Shown: positions 36,221 to 45,487, counted from the first letter of the stretch. The stretch: DNA of 64,000 nt from Sulfitobacter sediminilitoris (GCF_010667575.1 NZ_JAABNT010000005.1:186001-250000), one strand, 5' to 3'. Made by a program: numbers and translations. Notes: generated by a model not told the origin, from the letters alone.

Positions 36221-37789
36221 TCAGCCCACGTCTTTATAGCTGACTTCGCGCTTGTCCGTCCCGCCCTTGGCGCGGCGCACCAGCAGACGGTTCAACGCGT
36301 GAATATAGGCGCGGACAGAGGCGACGACGGTGTCCGTATCGGCAGACTGGCCGGTGACGATGCGCCCATCTTCTTCCATCCGGACGGACACTGTCGCTTG
36401 TGCGTCCGTGCCTTCGGTGACCGCGTGCACCTGGTAAAGCTGCAGCCGTGCCTCGTGTGGCACGATGGCCTTGACGCAATTGAAGGCGGCATCCACGGGG
36501 CCGTCGCCGGTTTGCTCGGTCTTGTGCTCCTTGCCGTCCACTTCGAGGGTCATCCGCGCCTGGTTGGGGCCTTCGGTGCCGCAGACCACGTGCATGGATT
36601 TCAGCTTGATGTGGTCTTCTTCGGGGTCGGTCGTGGTCCGCATGAGGGCAATGAGGTCGTCCTCGTAGATTTCCTTCTTGCGGTCGGCAAGTTCCTTGAA
36701 CCGGACGAAAACGTCCTTCAGCTGGTTGTCGCCGAGGGTGAACCCGAGGTCTTCGAGTTTCGAGCGCAGGGCCGCGCGGCCCGAGTGTTTGCCCATCACG
36801 ATGTTGGTCTCGGTAAGGCCCACATCCTCGGGCCGCATGATTTCGAAGGTTTCGGCGTTTTTCAGCATGCCGTCCTGATGGATGCCGGATTCGTGGGCGA
36901 AGGCGTTCTTGCCCACGATGGCCTTGTTGGGCTGCACAAGAAAGCCCGAAACAGCCGAGACACGGCGCGAGATGTTCATGATCTTGGTGCTGTCGATGCC
37001 GGTCTGGTAGGGCATGATGTCATTGCGCACCTTCATGGCCATCACGACCTCTTCCAGCGCGGTATTGCCAGCGCGCTCACCCAGGCCATTGATGGTGCAT
37101 TCGATCTGGCGCGCGCCAGCCTCGACCGCGGCGAGGGAGTTGGCGGTCGCCATGCCGAGGTCGTTGTGGCAATGGGTGGCAAAGACGATTTCATCCGCGC
37201 CCGGCACGTTTTCCAGCAATTTGCGGATCAGGTCGGCGCTTTCGCGCGGGGCGGTATAGCCGACGGTATCGGGGATGTTGATCGTGGTTGCACCCGCTTT
37301 GATGGCGATCTCGACCACGCGGTAGAGGTAATCCAGTTCGGTCCGGGTCGCGTCCATGGGGGACCACTGGACGTTGTCGCAAAGGTTGCGGGCATGGGTG
37401 ACGGTGTCGTGAATACGCTCGGCCATCTCGTCCATGTTGAGGTTCGGGATGGCGCGGTGCAGGGGCGATGTGCCGATGAAGGTGTGAATGCGCGGGCGTT
37501 CCGCGTGTTTCACCGCCTCCCAGCAGCGGTCGATGTCGCCGAACTGGGCGCGGGCGAGGCCGCAGATCACGGCATTTTTCGCGTTCTTGGCGATCTCGGA
37601 CACGGCGGCGAAATCACCTTCGGAGGCAATTGGGAAGCCTGCCTCGATGATATCGACACCCATTTCGTCAAGCAGGCCCGCGATTTCCAGTTTCTCGGCG
37701 TGGGTCATGGTCGCACCGGGGGATTGTTCCCCGTCGCGCAGCGTCGTGTCGAAAATCAAGACGCGGTCTTGGGCTTTGGTATCGGTCAT
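36221..37789 (-). CDS. leuA: 2-isopropylmalate synthase
   Basis: 522 residues. LeuA condenses acetyl-CoA with 2-oxoisovalerate, the committed step of leucine synthesis. The catalytic TIM barrel (residues ~8-270) begins VLIFDTTLRDGEQSPGATM with the metal and Arg-Asp residues, and contains FATHCHNDLGMATANSLAAVEAGARQIECTINGLGERAGN with the His-x-His metal ligands. The C-terminal regulatory domain (~390-522) binds leucine for feedback inhibition. The ATG at 37787-37789 gives the family start MTDTKAQDRVLIFD. A leucine-rich leader peptide and hairpin lie upstream, so attenuation is likely. Its stop faces the convergent VOC gene. Confidence 0.97.
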   Translation of the reverse strand: MTDTKAQDRVLIFDTTLRDGEQSPGATMTHAEKLEIAGLLDEMGVDIIEAGFPIASEGDFAAVSEIAKNAKNAVICGLARAQFGDIDRCWEAVKHAERPRIHTFIGTSPLHRAIPNLNMDEMAERIHDTVTHARNLCDNVQWSPMDATRTELDYLYRVVEIAIKAGATTINIPDTVGYTAPRESADLIRKLLENVPGADEIVFATHCHNDLGMATANSLAAVEAGARQIECTINGLGERAGNTALEEVVMAMKVRNDIMPYQTGIDSTKIMNISRRVSAVSGFLVQPNKAIVGKNAFAHESGIHQDGMLKNAETFEIMRPEDVGLTETNIVMGKHSGRAALRSKLEDLGFTLGDNQLKDVFVRFKELADRKKEIYEDDLIALMRTTTDPEEDHIKLKSMHVVCGTEGPNQARMTLEVDGKEHKTEQTGDGPVDAAFNCVKAIVPHEARLQLYQVHAVTEGTDAQATVSVRMEEDGRIVTGQSADTDTVVASVRAYIHALNRLLVRRAKGGTDKREVSYKDVG

Positions 37790-37836
37790 GTGAGTATCTT
37801 TCGTTCTGCTGTTTTCATCCATGGCGCGGTGCATAC

Positions 37837-37873
37837 CCTCTGAGCGGACGCGCCGGGATGGCACGCTCAGAGG
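37837..37873 (-). promoter_or_regulatory. leuA attenuator-like hairpin
   Basis: CCTCTGAGCG (37837-37846) and CGCTCAGAGG (37864-37873) are exact complements with a 17-base GC-rich loop. On the minus strand the stem begins within the last codon and stop of the leader peptide (37867-37953), so a ribosome stalled at the leucine codons would leave it free to form or refold. This is the geometry of transcription attenuation; the competing antiterminator stem was not resolved by eye and no U-tract is seen. Confidence 0.6.
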
Positions 37874-37953
37874 CGGATTAGCAGCAGCAGGTTTGCACGC
37901 AGCGGCATCGCGGGCAGGCGCGATGGGGTCGGAATATGTGCGGCGTGTGTCAT
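37867..37953 (-). CDS. leuA leader peptide (leucine-rich)
   Basis: A 28-codon open frame starts at ATG 37951-37953 and ends TGA at 37867-37869, 77 bases before leuA. It ends ...ANLLLLIRL, with CTG CTG CTG CTA as four consecutive leucine codons, then Ile, Arg and a final leucine (CTC). Leucine-rich leader peptides ahead of leuA are a known device of translation-dependent attenuation in proteobacteria. The hairpin overlapping its stop codon supports the role. There is no visible ribosome binding site; see the -10-like sequence immediately upstream, which would allow a leaderless start. Confidence 0.75.
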   Translation of the reverse strand: MTHAAHIPTPSRLPAMPLRANLLLLIRL

Positions 37954-37955
37954 GG

Positions 37956-37971
37956 GGCGTATTTATACGCC
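37956..37971. promoter_or_regulatory. Palindrome with -10-like core upstream of the leuA leader peptide
   Basis: GGCGTATTTATACGCC is two 7-base arms around TT, ending three bases before the leader peptide ATG. On the minus strand it contains TATAAA, a good -10 box whose start site would fall at or next to the ATG. It could be a promoter core, an operator, or both. No matching -35 hexamer is obvious. Confidence 0.45.
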
Positions 37972-38094
37972 AGTGATTTCAAATGGGAAGAGGGAGTTTG
38001 AACTTTGCTGTGCGGCGTGAGGCCGTCGTGTGGCCAGAAGATTTTGCTTGGGTGAAACATTGAAGCTGCGGATGCCACCGCTAGGTCGCATGGC

Positions 38095-38760
38095 ATGAGG
38101 AAAACTTTGATATTGGGCGCATCAGGCGGGATCGGCAGTGCATTTGCCGCCGCTTGTGAAGCGCAAGGAGAACATGTGGTGCGCCTGTCGCGCAGTGCGG
38201 ATGGGTTTGACATCACCGATGAGGCGTCTGTGGCGCGGCATCTGGGGGCGTTGGATGGATCGTTTGACCGCGTGGTCGTGGCGACCGGGGCGCTGGAGAT
38301 CGGCGGGGCCGAGCCGGAAAAGACCATCAAATCCATCGAGCGGCAGGCGATGATGGATCAGTTTGCGTTGAATGCGGTGGGACCGGCGCTGGTCATTGCC
38401 CATGCGCATGATCTGTTGCCGCGGGACCGCCGGGCGGTGCTGGCCGTGCTGTCCGCGCGCGTGGGGTCCATCGGAGATAACCGGATTGGCGGGTGGATCA
38501 GTTACCGGTCGGCCAAGGCGGCGGTCAATCAGGTGGTGCACACGGCGGCGATTGAACTGGCGCGGACCCACAAACAGGTGGTTTGCGTGGCGCTGCATCC
38601 GGGAACGGTCGCGACGCCCTTTACCGAGAAGTACCTCGGGCGGCATCCGGCAGTGGCACCGGAAGAAGCCGCCCAAAATTTGTTGCGGGTGATGGATGGT
38701 CTGACGGTTGAGAACTCCGGGCAGTTCTTTGACTGGGCAGGCAAGGAGGTGCCGTGGTGA
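38095..38760 (+). CDS. SDR family oxidoreductase (C-factor-like)
   Basis: 221 residues. The nucleotide-binding motif LILGASGGIGSAFAAA (GxxxGxG) is at the N-terminus and the catalytic Tyr-Lys pair is in ISYRSAKAAVNQVV (Y-x-x-x-K). The C-terminus resembles the CsgA/C-factor-like SDR group. Substrate unknown. It overlaps the cryptochrome gene start by a few bases, a pairing I recall from other Rhodobacterales, suggesting a shared regulatory or functional context such as light response. Confidence 0.85.
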   Translation: MRKTLILGASGGIGSAFAAACEAQGEHVVRLSRSADGFDITDEASVARHLGALDGSFDRVVVATGALEIGGAEPEKTIKSIERQAMMDQFALNAVGPALVIAHAHDLLPRDRRAVLAVLSARVGSIGDNRIGGWISYRSAKAAVNQVVHTAAIELARTHKQVVCVALHPGTVATPFTEKYLGRHPAVAPEEAAQNLLRVMDGLTVENSGQFFDWAGKEVPW

Positions 38761-40283
38761 GCCGTCTTGTTTTGATATTGGGCGATCAGCTTTCAAAGGA
38801 TCTCTCGGCGCTGAAGAAGGCGGAGAAGGGCAGCGATATCGTCGTGATGGCGGAGGTTGCCGAGGAGGCGGGGTACGTCAAACACCATCCAAAGAAAATC
38901 GCGCTGATCTTTGCCGCCATGCGCAAGTTTGCGCAGGCGCTGGAGGATGGCGGTTGGGACGTCCGCTATACCAAGCTGGACGACCCGGACAATGCGGGGT
39001 CCATCGTCGGAGAGCTGTTGCGGCGGGCCGAGGAAACGGGCGTGGCAGGGGTGATCTGTACCGAGCCGGGGGAGTGGCGGCTGTTGGGCAAGCTCAAGCA
39101 TGCGCCGATCAAAACGCATATTCTGAACGATGACCGATTTATCGCCAGCCATGCAGAATTCGAGGATTGGGCCGAGGGACGCAAGGCGCTGAGGATGGAG
39201 TATTTCTATCGCGATATGCGTCGCAAGACCGGGCTGATGATGGAGGGTGATCAGCCCGCCGGGGACAAGTGGAACTATGACCATGAGAACCGCAAACCGG
39301 CACCGGAGGACGTGACCTATGACGGACCTTTGTGGTTTGAACCGGATGAGGTGGTCGAAGAAGTGCTGGAGCTGGTTGAGGCGCGGTTTTCAGATCATTT
39401 TGGCGACCTGCGGCCCTTTGGCTTTGCCACCACGAGAGAGCAGGCGCTGGAGGCGCTGTCGCACTTTGTGAAACACGCCCTGCCCAAGTTCGGGGACTAT
39501 CAGGATGCGATGCTGGAGGATCACAAGTTCCTCTATCACGCGATTGTTTCGCCCTATATCAACCTTGGTCTGCTGGGGCCATTGGAGGTGTGTCAGGCCG
39601 TCGAGAAGGCTTGGAAAGATGGTGACGCGCCGATAAATGCTGCCGAAGGGTTCATCCGGCAGATCATTGGCTGGCGCGAATACGTGCGCGGCATCTATTT
39701 CATGGAAGGGCCCGATTATACCGAGCGGAACGTGTTAAAGCAGTCACGTGATTTGCCAGATTTTTACTGGGGCGCGGAGACGAAAATGAACTGTGTCGCC
39801 CATGCGGTGGCACAGACCCGCGAAGAGGCTTACGCGCATCATATTCAACGTTTGATGGTGACAGGGAACTTTGCGCTGCTGGCTGGGGTCGACCCGCATC
39901 AGGTGCATGAGTGGTATCTGGCGGTTTATGCCGATGCCTACGAGTGGGTGGAGGCCCCGAATGTGGTCGGGATGAGCCAGTTCGCAGATGGCGGGATCAT
40001 CGCGTCGAAACCCTATGTTTCTTCGGGCTCCTACATCAATCGCATGTCAGACTACTGCAAGGGGTGCGATTACAGCGTGAGCAAGAAGACAGGCGAGGGG
40101 GCCTGTCCGTTCAACCTGCTGTACTGGCATTTTCTGGATCGTCATCGGGACAGGTTCGAGGGCAACGGCCGCATGGGGAACATGTACCGGACCTGGGACC
40201 GGATGGATGAGGGCAGGCGCGAGACGGTGCTGAAAGAGGCCGAGGCGTGGCTGAAGCAGCTGGACGGGGGCGAGGTGGTTTAA
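38757..40283 (+). CDS. Fe-S bacterial cryptochrome/photolyase (CryB/PhrB type)
   Basis: 508 residues with an N-terminal Rossmann-like photolyase domain (LVLILGDQLSKDLSAL), a central part, and the helical FAD-binding domain (HAVAQTREEAYAHHIQRLMVTGNFALLAGVDPHQVHEWYLAVYADAYEWVEAPNVVGMSQFADGG). Four Cys that bind a [4Fe-4S] cluster in this family are present: one in KMNCVAHAV and three in YCKGCDYSVSKKTGEGACPFN. Members repair (6-4) photoproducts or act as blue-light regulators (CryB of Rhodobacter). The start GTG at 38757 is six bases after AAGGAGG (38744-38750) and overlaps the SDR stop. Confidence 0.92.
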   Translation: MSRLVLILGDQLSKDLSALKKAEKGSDIVVMAEVAEEAGYVKHHPKKIALIFAAMRKFAQALEDGGWDVRYTKLDDPDNAGSIVGELLRRAEETGVAGVICTEPGEWRLLGKLKHAPIKTHILNDDRFIASHAEFEDWAEGRKALRMEYFYRDMRRKTGLMMEGDQPAGDKWNYDHENRKPAPEDVTYDGPLWFEPDEVVEEVLELVEARFSDHFGDLRPFGFATTREQALEALSHFVKHALPKFGDYQDAMLEDHKFLYHAIVSPYINLGLLGPLEVCQAVEKAWKDGDAPINAAEGFIRQIIGWREYVRGIYFMEGPDYTERNVLKQSRDLPDFYWGAETKMNCVAHAVAQTREEAYAHHIQRLMVTGNFALLAGVDPHQVHEWYLAVYADAYEWVEAPNVVGMSQFADGGIIASKPYVSSGSYINRMSDYCKGCDYSVSKKTGEGACPFNLLYWHFLDRHRDRFEGNGRMGNMYRTWDRMDEGRRETVLKEAEAWLKQLDGGEVV

Positions 40284-40683
40284 CGCACGGACAGGTCAAC
40301 CAAATTATTCATACTCAGATGAACGGACACGTTCGTTCAAGGCTTCAAGTGATGCTGAAAGAGGCAATACTCGGCTGCCTGACCTTAGTGCAGCAACAAC
40401 TTCGCAGAGCCTCTGCGGCAGTGCTCAGACCTAGAAGAAATCGAAATCAGCTGGTCTCATAAAGCGATTGCGAGTCCTGCGTTTGTATTCAGCAAAAGGC
40501 GGGACAAGATCGGCCCGCATGCGTCGCCGATAGCGATGGCGTTGCCACAGATACTTCCACTCTCAATGCGAAGGGGTAGCAGGCCGCGGGAATCCTGGTT
40601 CACAACGTGGCGCCGAAGGTGATGTGACTGAAAGCGACGCGGTCATTCCATCATTATCTGCGAATAGATCCGACTGCACAGGC
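40284..40683. other. 400-base intergenic region at the border of the accessory locus
   Basis: No credible gene was found on either strand. It holds a 7-bp perfect hairpin, CGCAGAG-C-CTCTGCG (40403-40417), which may end transcription from the cryptochrome side. Base composition is less GC-rich than neighbouring genes in 40284-40360. It separates the core-gene block from the catabolic locus and could be a junction of past insertion, but no repeat or attachment site was recognised. Confidence 0.5.
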
Positions 40684-42330
40684 CTAGGTGCGCCCCAACA
40701 GTTTGTCTTCGTCTATCAGCGCTTTGGGGCGATCCGACGGTGGGCCGTAGCCGCCTCCCCCCGGAGTTTTCACCCGAACACGGTCGCCTGCCTGCAACGG
40801 GATGTCCTGTTCTTTTGACAGATGTTCGGGCGTGTACATTTCTCCGCCGCGCCAGACCTCGACAACGTTCGGCGCGCCGTCTTTGCCGCCAAGTGCACCC
40901 TGCGGGCCAAAACGGCCGTGATCCATGACGAAGCTGGCGCGGGCCCATCCGCGCCGCAGTTCCACCTCGTAATCCAGTCCCAGCCCGCCGCGGTGTCTGC
41001 CTTCGCCACCGGAGCCTTCCCTCAGCGCGTAGCGATGGTAGAGCACGGGAAAGTTCTGTTCCATAATCTCTACCGGCGGGGCCTTTGAAATCCCGATGGT
41101 TGAGCACCCGTTGGCAAGGCCATCATGATCCGCGTTCCCGCCATAGCCGCCGCCCGAAAGCTGGTACATCACGAAGTCCCGCCCCGTGAGAGGATCGTGA
41201 CCGCCAAGGGCAAAGTTTCCGCTGGTCCCGGCTGGTGCCGCCGTGACCCTGTTCGGCAGTGCATCGACAAGGGCCGCGAATACCGCTTCGGCAATTCGCT
41301 GACTGACCTCTGCGGCGCAGCCGGATACAGGGCGGGGATAATGGGCGTCAAGGAACGTCCCCTCCGGTCGCCGCACCTCCAATGGCTCAAAGGCACCGGC
41401 GCTTACGGGGACTTCGGGAAAGATGTGGCGCATAGCGAGATAGACCGACGACAGGGTGGTCGCGAGTACTGAATTCATCGGGCCTTGGCAGGGCGGGCTG
41501 CTGTCGGAAAAGTCGAACACCAGATGCCCGGGGGTCTTGTCGATCGTCAGGTTGATGGCCAGCGGTTCGTTGACCACGCCGTCGCTGTCGATCCAGGCGG
41601 TCGATGTGTAGCGGCCATCCGGTATTTCGTCGATCAGGCTGCGCATCTGGTCGCGGGCGCGGACGCGCAATTCCGCGATGGCCTCGCGCACCACGTCGTC
41701 GCCGTAGCGATCCAGCAGGGCGTTGAGCCTTTCTTCGCCCACCATGAGGGCCGCCGCCTGCGCCTTCACATCGCCGATCCGCTGGTCTGCCACCCGGATG
41801 TTGGAACAGATGATCGCGTAGATCTCCTCGTCCATCACCCCCTGTTTGAAGAGACGCACCGGCGGAAGCCGCAGTCCTTCCTGCTCAACAGAAGTGGCAG
41901 AGGCGGAAAACCCGCCCGGCACCGACCCGCCGGTGTCGGGCCAGTGGCCGGTGTTGGACAGCCAGCAGAAGATTTTGCCGTCGCGGTAGAACGGACGGGC
42001 AAAGCGAACATCCATCAGGTGCGTTCCGCCAAGATAGGGGTCGTTGACGATGTAGATGTCATCGGGTTGCGGGGCGGCCACGCGGCCTTCTGCGATCATT
42101 TCGATCAGGGTGCGCGTTGAATATTGCATGGTGCCCACGAACACAGGCAGCCCGCCAGCCCCCTGCGCGATCAGCGCGCCATCGTCGGCGGCGTAAATCC
42201 CGTCCGAGCGGTCGTTGGCCTCTGCGATTACTGGGGAAAAGGCCGCGCGCGAAAAACTCAGGTCCATCTCGTCGCAGACCTGCTGCAACCCGGCCTGAAT
42301 GACGGAAAGAGTGATCGGGTCAATGCTCAT
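40684..42330 (-). CDS. hyuB: Hydantoinase B/oxoprolinase family protein
   Basis: 548 residues, normal for the HyuB subunit. N-terminal DPITLSVIQAGLQQVCDEMDLSFSRAAFSPVIAEANDRSDGIYAADDGALIAQG and the later NDPYLGGTHLMDVRFARPFY are family signatures. With HyuA it forms an ATP-dependent enzyme that opens cyclic imides or lactams such as hydantoins, N-methylhydantoin or 5-oxoproline, or carboxylates ketones in related acetone carboxylases. It overlaps hyuA by four bases (ATGA), fixing the start at 42328-42330. It is the downstream gene of a two-gene unit diverging from the molybdenum hydroxylase genes. Confidence 0.9.
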   Translation of the reverse strand: MSIDPITLSVIQAGLQQVCDEMDLSFSRAAFSPVIAEANDRSDGIYAADDGALIAQGAGGLPVFVGTMQYSTRTLIEMIAEGRVAAPQPDDIYIVNDPYLGGTHLMDVRFARPFYRDGKIFCWLSNTGHWPDTGGSVPGGFSASATSVEQEGLRLPPVRLFKQGVMDEEIYAIICSNIRVADQRIGDVKAQAAALMVGEERLNALLDRYGDDVVREAIAELRVRARDQMRSLIDEIPDGRYTSTAWIDSDGVVNEPLAINLTIDKTPGHLVFDFSDSSPPCQGPMNSVLATTLSSVYLAMRHIFPEVPVSAGAFEPLEVRRPEGTFLDAHYPRPVSGCAAEVSQRIAEAVFAALVDALPNRVTAAPAGTSGNFALGGHDPLTGRDFVMYQLSGGGYGGNADHDGLANGCSTIGISKAPPVEIMEQNFPVLYHRYALREGSGGEGRHRGGLGLDYEVELRRGWARASFVMDHGRFGPQGALGGKDGAPNVVEVWRGGEMYTPEHLSKEQDIPLQAGDRVRVKTPGGGGYGPPSDRPKALIDEDKLLGRT

Positions 42331-44372
42331 GCCGCCGCTCCGATATGGATGATGAGGTTTCCATTTGCGCATCCCTCGACCCTGTCACCGGGCGGCACCA
42401 GAATGGTCGTGTCGAATTGCTCAATAATCGCTGGTCCCTGCAACGTAACGGCAGAGGGCAGATGATCGCGCCAGTAGACTGGCGTGTCGTGGGTGACGCC
42501 ATCGAACATGACGTCGCGGCGCGATGTCGGCTCAGCCGTGGACTTGCGTCCCGCCGGATCGATCATCAGGGCCAGATCAACCGGCTCACGCGCACCGATG
42601 ACCGAGCAATTGACGTTCACGACCCGCGCGCGCATTCCGGCGAGTTCGACCTTGAAACGCTTCCAATAGACGTCCTCGAAGCGGCGGCGCAGGTCTTGCC
42701 GTGTTGGCGTGCCGTTCTCCAGCGGCACCCGGACGATGTGACTTTGGCCCTGAAACTGCATGTCGACGCTGAAATCATGACTCACCGCGCGCAGTTCGAT
42801 GTTCTCGCGGTCCAGCGCCGCCCTACCTGCGGCGGCTTGTTCGGCAAAGAGGGCGTGCAGGCTGTCCATCTCGACCGTGTCCAGCGGTGCGTTGATCGTG
42901 CGGACGTAATCGTGCCGCAGGTCGGCGACGATACAGCCAAGCGCGTTGGTCAGTCCCGGCCGGGCCGGGACCAGTACCCGTGGAACGCCAAGCTCGCGTG
43001 CGAGGGCTGCGGCATGCAGCGGACCCGCGCCGCCGAAGGCAAACAGCGCGAAATCGCGCGGGTCTTCGCCCAGGGACAAGGATACCATGCGGATCGCGCC
43101 CGCCATTTTTGCATTGGCGACGCTAATGACAGCCTCGGCCGCTTGCAGCGCACTCAGCCCCAGCGCGTCGCCAATATTCGCGTCGAACGCGGCGCGCACC
43201 GTGTCCAGCGTGACCCCGCCTGCCACGGCATTGAGCTTGCCGGGGTCCAGCCGACCCAGCATCAGGTTGGCGTCGGAAATTGTCGGGCGGGTTCCGCCCT
43301 TGCCATAGCAGATCGGTCCCGGCTCGGCCCCTGCGCTTTCCGGCCCGATCTCAAGCAGCCCTGCAAGGTTCACATGCGCAATAGAGCCGCCTCCGGCACC
43401 AACGGTGCGCACATCGACCATGGGCACGTGGATCGGCATGGCGTATTCCACCTCGATTTCGTTCGAGACGGACGGGTTCCCGTCGCGGATCAGCGCGACA
43501 TCGGTCGAGGTGCCGCCCATATCGTAGGTCAGCAAGTTGGTCTCGCCCGCGATGCGCCCGGTGTATGCCGCTGCCATCACGCCCGATGCGGGCCCCGACA
43601 TCACCGTTTTCGCCGCTTCCCGTGATACCAGCTGCGAAGATATCATGCCGCCGTTGCCGTTCATGACAAGGACATCGCCCCGATAGCCTTTGCCGCCCAG
43701 TTCCTTGCGCAGCCGGGCCACGTACCGTTCCAGAAGCGGCTGTACGGACGCATTCACCGCTGCCGTGACCCCCCGTTCGAACTCGCGGGTTTCCGAAAGC
43801 AGGCTATGCCCCGTAGTGATGAAATCGTTGGGCCAGAGGCGCGCAGCGATCCCGGCCGCGCGCAGCTCATGCGCGGGGTTCGCATAGGCGTGCAGGAAGT
43901 GGATCACCAGCGCTTCACAGCCTCTTTCCAACAGCACTTCGGTTGCTGCGGCCACCGCGTCTTCGTCCAGCGGCAAGACAACTTCGCCTGCCGCATCCAT
44001 GCGTTCGGGTACTTCCAGCCGCAGGTCACGCGGGATGATGGGGATGAACTGTCCCTTCATACCATAGGCCTGCGGTCGCGTTCTGCGGCCAAGCTCCAAA
44101 ACATCGCGGAAACCGGCGGTGGTGATCAGGCCAGTGCGGGACAGTTTCCGTTCAAGTACCGCGTTTGTTGTCGTGGTCGTGCCGTGAACGATCAGATCAA
44201 CCTGGGACAGATCGACCTCTGCCTCGGCCATAGAGGCGAGCACGCCGAACGCCTGATTGTCGGCCGTCGTCGGTGTCTTGGCGATCCTGAGGCCGCCGCC
44301 GTCGCTGTCCAGCTGTATCAGGTCAGTGAATGTCCCGCCGACGTCCACGCCGATGATCTTGCCGCCTGCCAA
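42327..44372 (-). CDS. hyuA: Hydantoinase A/oxoprolinase family protein
   Basis: 681 residues, normal for HyuA, the ATP-binding partner of HyuB. The N-terminal phosphate-binding motif IIGVDVGGTFTDLIQL, the HGTTTTTNAVLERK segment, LTYDMGGTSTDVALI and GAGGGSIAHVN are typical of this ASKHA-fold family. The start is TTG at 44370-44372 with GGAAAGGG about seven bases upstream; no ATG gives a better N-terminus. Its divergent position next to a molybdenum hydroxylase suggests it opens the ring of an oxidised heterocycle, but the substrate is not visible in the sequence. Confidence 0.9.
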   Translation of the reverse strand: MAGGKIIGVDVGGTFTDLIQLDSDGGGLRIAKTPTTADNQAFGVLASMAEAEVDLSQVDLIVHGTTTTTNAVLERKLSRTGLITTAGFRDVLELGRRTRPQAYGMKGQFIPIIPRDLRLEVPERMDAAGEVVLPLDEDAVAAATEVLLERGCEALVIHFLHAYANPAHELRAAGIAARLWPNDFITTGHSLLSETREFERGVTAAVNASVQPLLERYVARLRKELGGKGYRGDVLVMNGNGGMISSQLVSREAAKTVMSGPASGVMAAAYTGRIAGETNLLTYDMGGTSTDVALIRDGNPSVSNEIEVEYAMPIHVPMVDVRTVGAGGGSIAHVNLAGLLEIGPESAGAEPGPICYGKGGTRPTISDANLMLGRLDPGKLNAVAGGVTLDTVRAAFDANIGDALGLSALQAAEAVISVANAKMAGAIRMVSLSLGEDPRDFALFAFGGAGPLHAAALARELGVPRVLVPARPGLTNALGCIVADLRHDYVRTINAPLDTVEMDSLHALFAEQAAAGRAALDRENIELRAVSHDFSVDMQFQGQSHIVRVPLENGTPTRQDLRRRFEDVYWKRFKVELAGMRARVVNVNCSVIGAREPVDLALMIDPAGRKSTAEPTSRRDVMFDGVTHDTPVYWRDHLPSAVTLQGPAIIEQFDTTILVPPGDRVEGCANGNLIIHIGAAA

Positions 44373-44650
44373 AGGGTACCCTTTCCGCGTTGGTTGCGCC
44401 CCAGTAAGAGCGCAGCGTGCTGGACCTCGTCAATCTCAAACTGGGCAAGCGCTGTTTGGGTTGGCCATCGATACGTGGTGAGCCGACCTTGCCGCAAGAG
44501 ACACGAGATTGTCGGAAAGGGATAATGTGCGGCATGGCCGCTGTCAGGCGCGCGGCATCCCGGTGCGGAGCGCGGCTGTATTGACAGCTTGCCCTGCCTA
44601 CCGCACGATCCAAATCTATTTCAACGAGATTGCAGGCAGCGCGAAGGCAC
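44373..44650. promoter_or_regulatory. Divergent promoter region between hyuA and the molybdenum hydroxylase operon
   Basis: This 278-base spacer holds no gene. For the plus-strand operon a perfect -35 TTGACA lies at 44581-44586, with a 17-base spacer to a weak -10 CACGAT (44604-44609), about 40 bases before the first ATG. The hyuA ribosome binding site is at 44379-44386. No regulator gene adjoins it and no clear operator dyad was found. Confidence 0.45.
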
Positions 44651-45487
44651 ATGCACTATCTCCGCCCCGACACGCTCCATGATGCGCTGGCCGCGTTGCA
44701 AAGCACTGACCTGTGTATTGCTGCGGGATGCACGGATCTTTTTCCGGCGACGCAGGCGCGCCGTCTGCCGGGGCCAGTTCTGGACATCAGTGGGCTGGCC
44801 GAACTGCGCGGCATAAGCCGGAGCACGGATGGCTGGAAAATAGGTGCCAACACCACATGGAGTGATCTTGTTCGCGCCGAGCTGCCGCCTGCGTTCCGCG
44901 GTCTTCAGCTGGCTGCGCGGGAAGTCGGGGCAAAGCAGATACAGAACCGCGGCACCATTGCAGGAAACCTATGCAATGCATCTCCTGCTGCGGATGGGGT
45001 TCCGCCCCTTCTGACGCTGGACGCGGAGGTGGAGCTGAGCAGCGCTGATGGCGGGCGTAAGCTGCCGCTTGGGAATTTCCTGACAGGACCGCGTCAGACC
45101 GCCTTGCGCAAGGGAGAGATGGTTACGGCCATTCACGTTCCCGAAACTGCGGTTCGGGGGGAGGCGGACTTTCTCAAGCTTGGGGCGCGGGCGTATCTTG
45201 TTATATCCATCGCGATGTGCGCGGCCCGGATCGAGATTATTGACAATCACGTGACCGACGCAGCCTTGGCCGTGGGGTCCTGCGGCCCGGTGGCCGCGCG
45301 CCTTTCGGAAGTGGAGGCGGCCCTTACCGGCAGACCGCTTGACCCCGCGCTGATCACCGATGCGGCTGTTTCAGCAGCGCTGTCACCGATTGATGATGTC
45401 CGCGCCGATGCTGATTACCGGGCGCGCGCTGCCGCTGAACTGTTGCGCCGTAGCGTGGCCCGGCTTGGCAGGGTGGAGGCCGCATGA
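44651..45487 (+). CDS. Xanthine dehydrogenase family FAD-binding subunit
   Basis: 278 residues of the FAD-binding (CoxM/XdhB-type) subunit of molybdenum hydroxylases. The FAD motifs are AAGCTDLFP (usually AGGTDL) near residues 32-40 and the [23 protein letters not shown] stretch (TIGG-type). It carries electrons from the Fe-S clusters of the next subunit to an acceptor such as NAD or a quinone. The ATG at 44651 has AAGG upstream. It overlaps the next gene by four bases, forming a two-subunit enzyme with it. Confidence 0.92.
   Translation: MHYLRPDTLHDALAALQSTDLCIAAGCTDLFPATQARRLPGPVLDISGLAELRGISRSTDGWKIGANTTWSDLVRAELPPAFRGLQLAAREVGAKQIQNRGTIAGNLCNASPAADGVPPLLTLDAEVELSSADGGRKLPLGNFLTGPRQTALRKGEMVTAIHVPETAVRGEADFLKLGARAYLVISIAMCAARIEIIDNHVTDAALAVGSCGPVAARLSEVEAALTGRPLDPALITDAAVSAALSPIDDVRADADYRARAAAELLRRSVARLGRVEAA

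Noticed and set aside
36299..37843. 514-residue open frame on the plus strand opposite leuA
   Set aside because: It is antisense to a clearly identified leuA, has no family motif, and follows from high-GC codon bias.
40247..40462. 71-residue frame running from the cryptochrome end into the spacer, considered as a transposase remnant
   Set aside because: No transposase motif, no terminal repeats and no ribosome binding site were seen.
42345..43625. 426-residue open frame opposite hyuA
   Set aside because: Antisense to hyuA, low-complexity composition typical of shadow frames.
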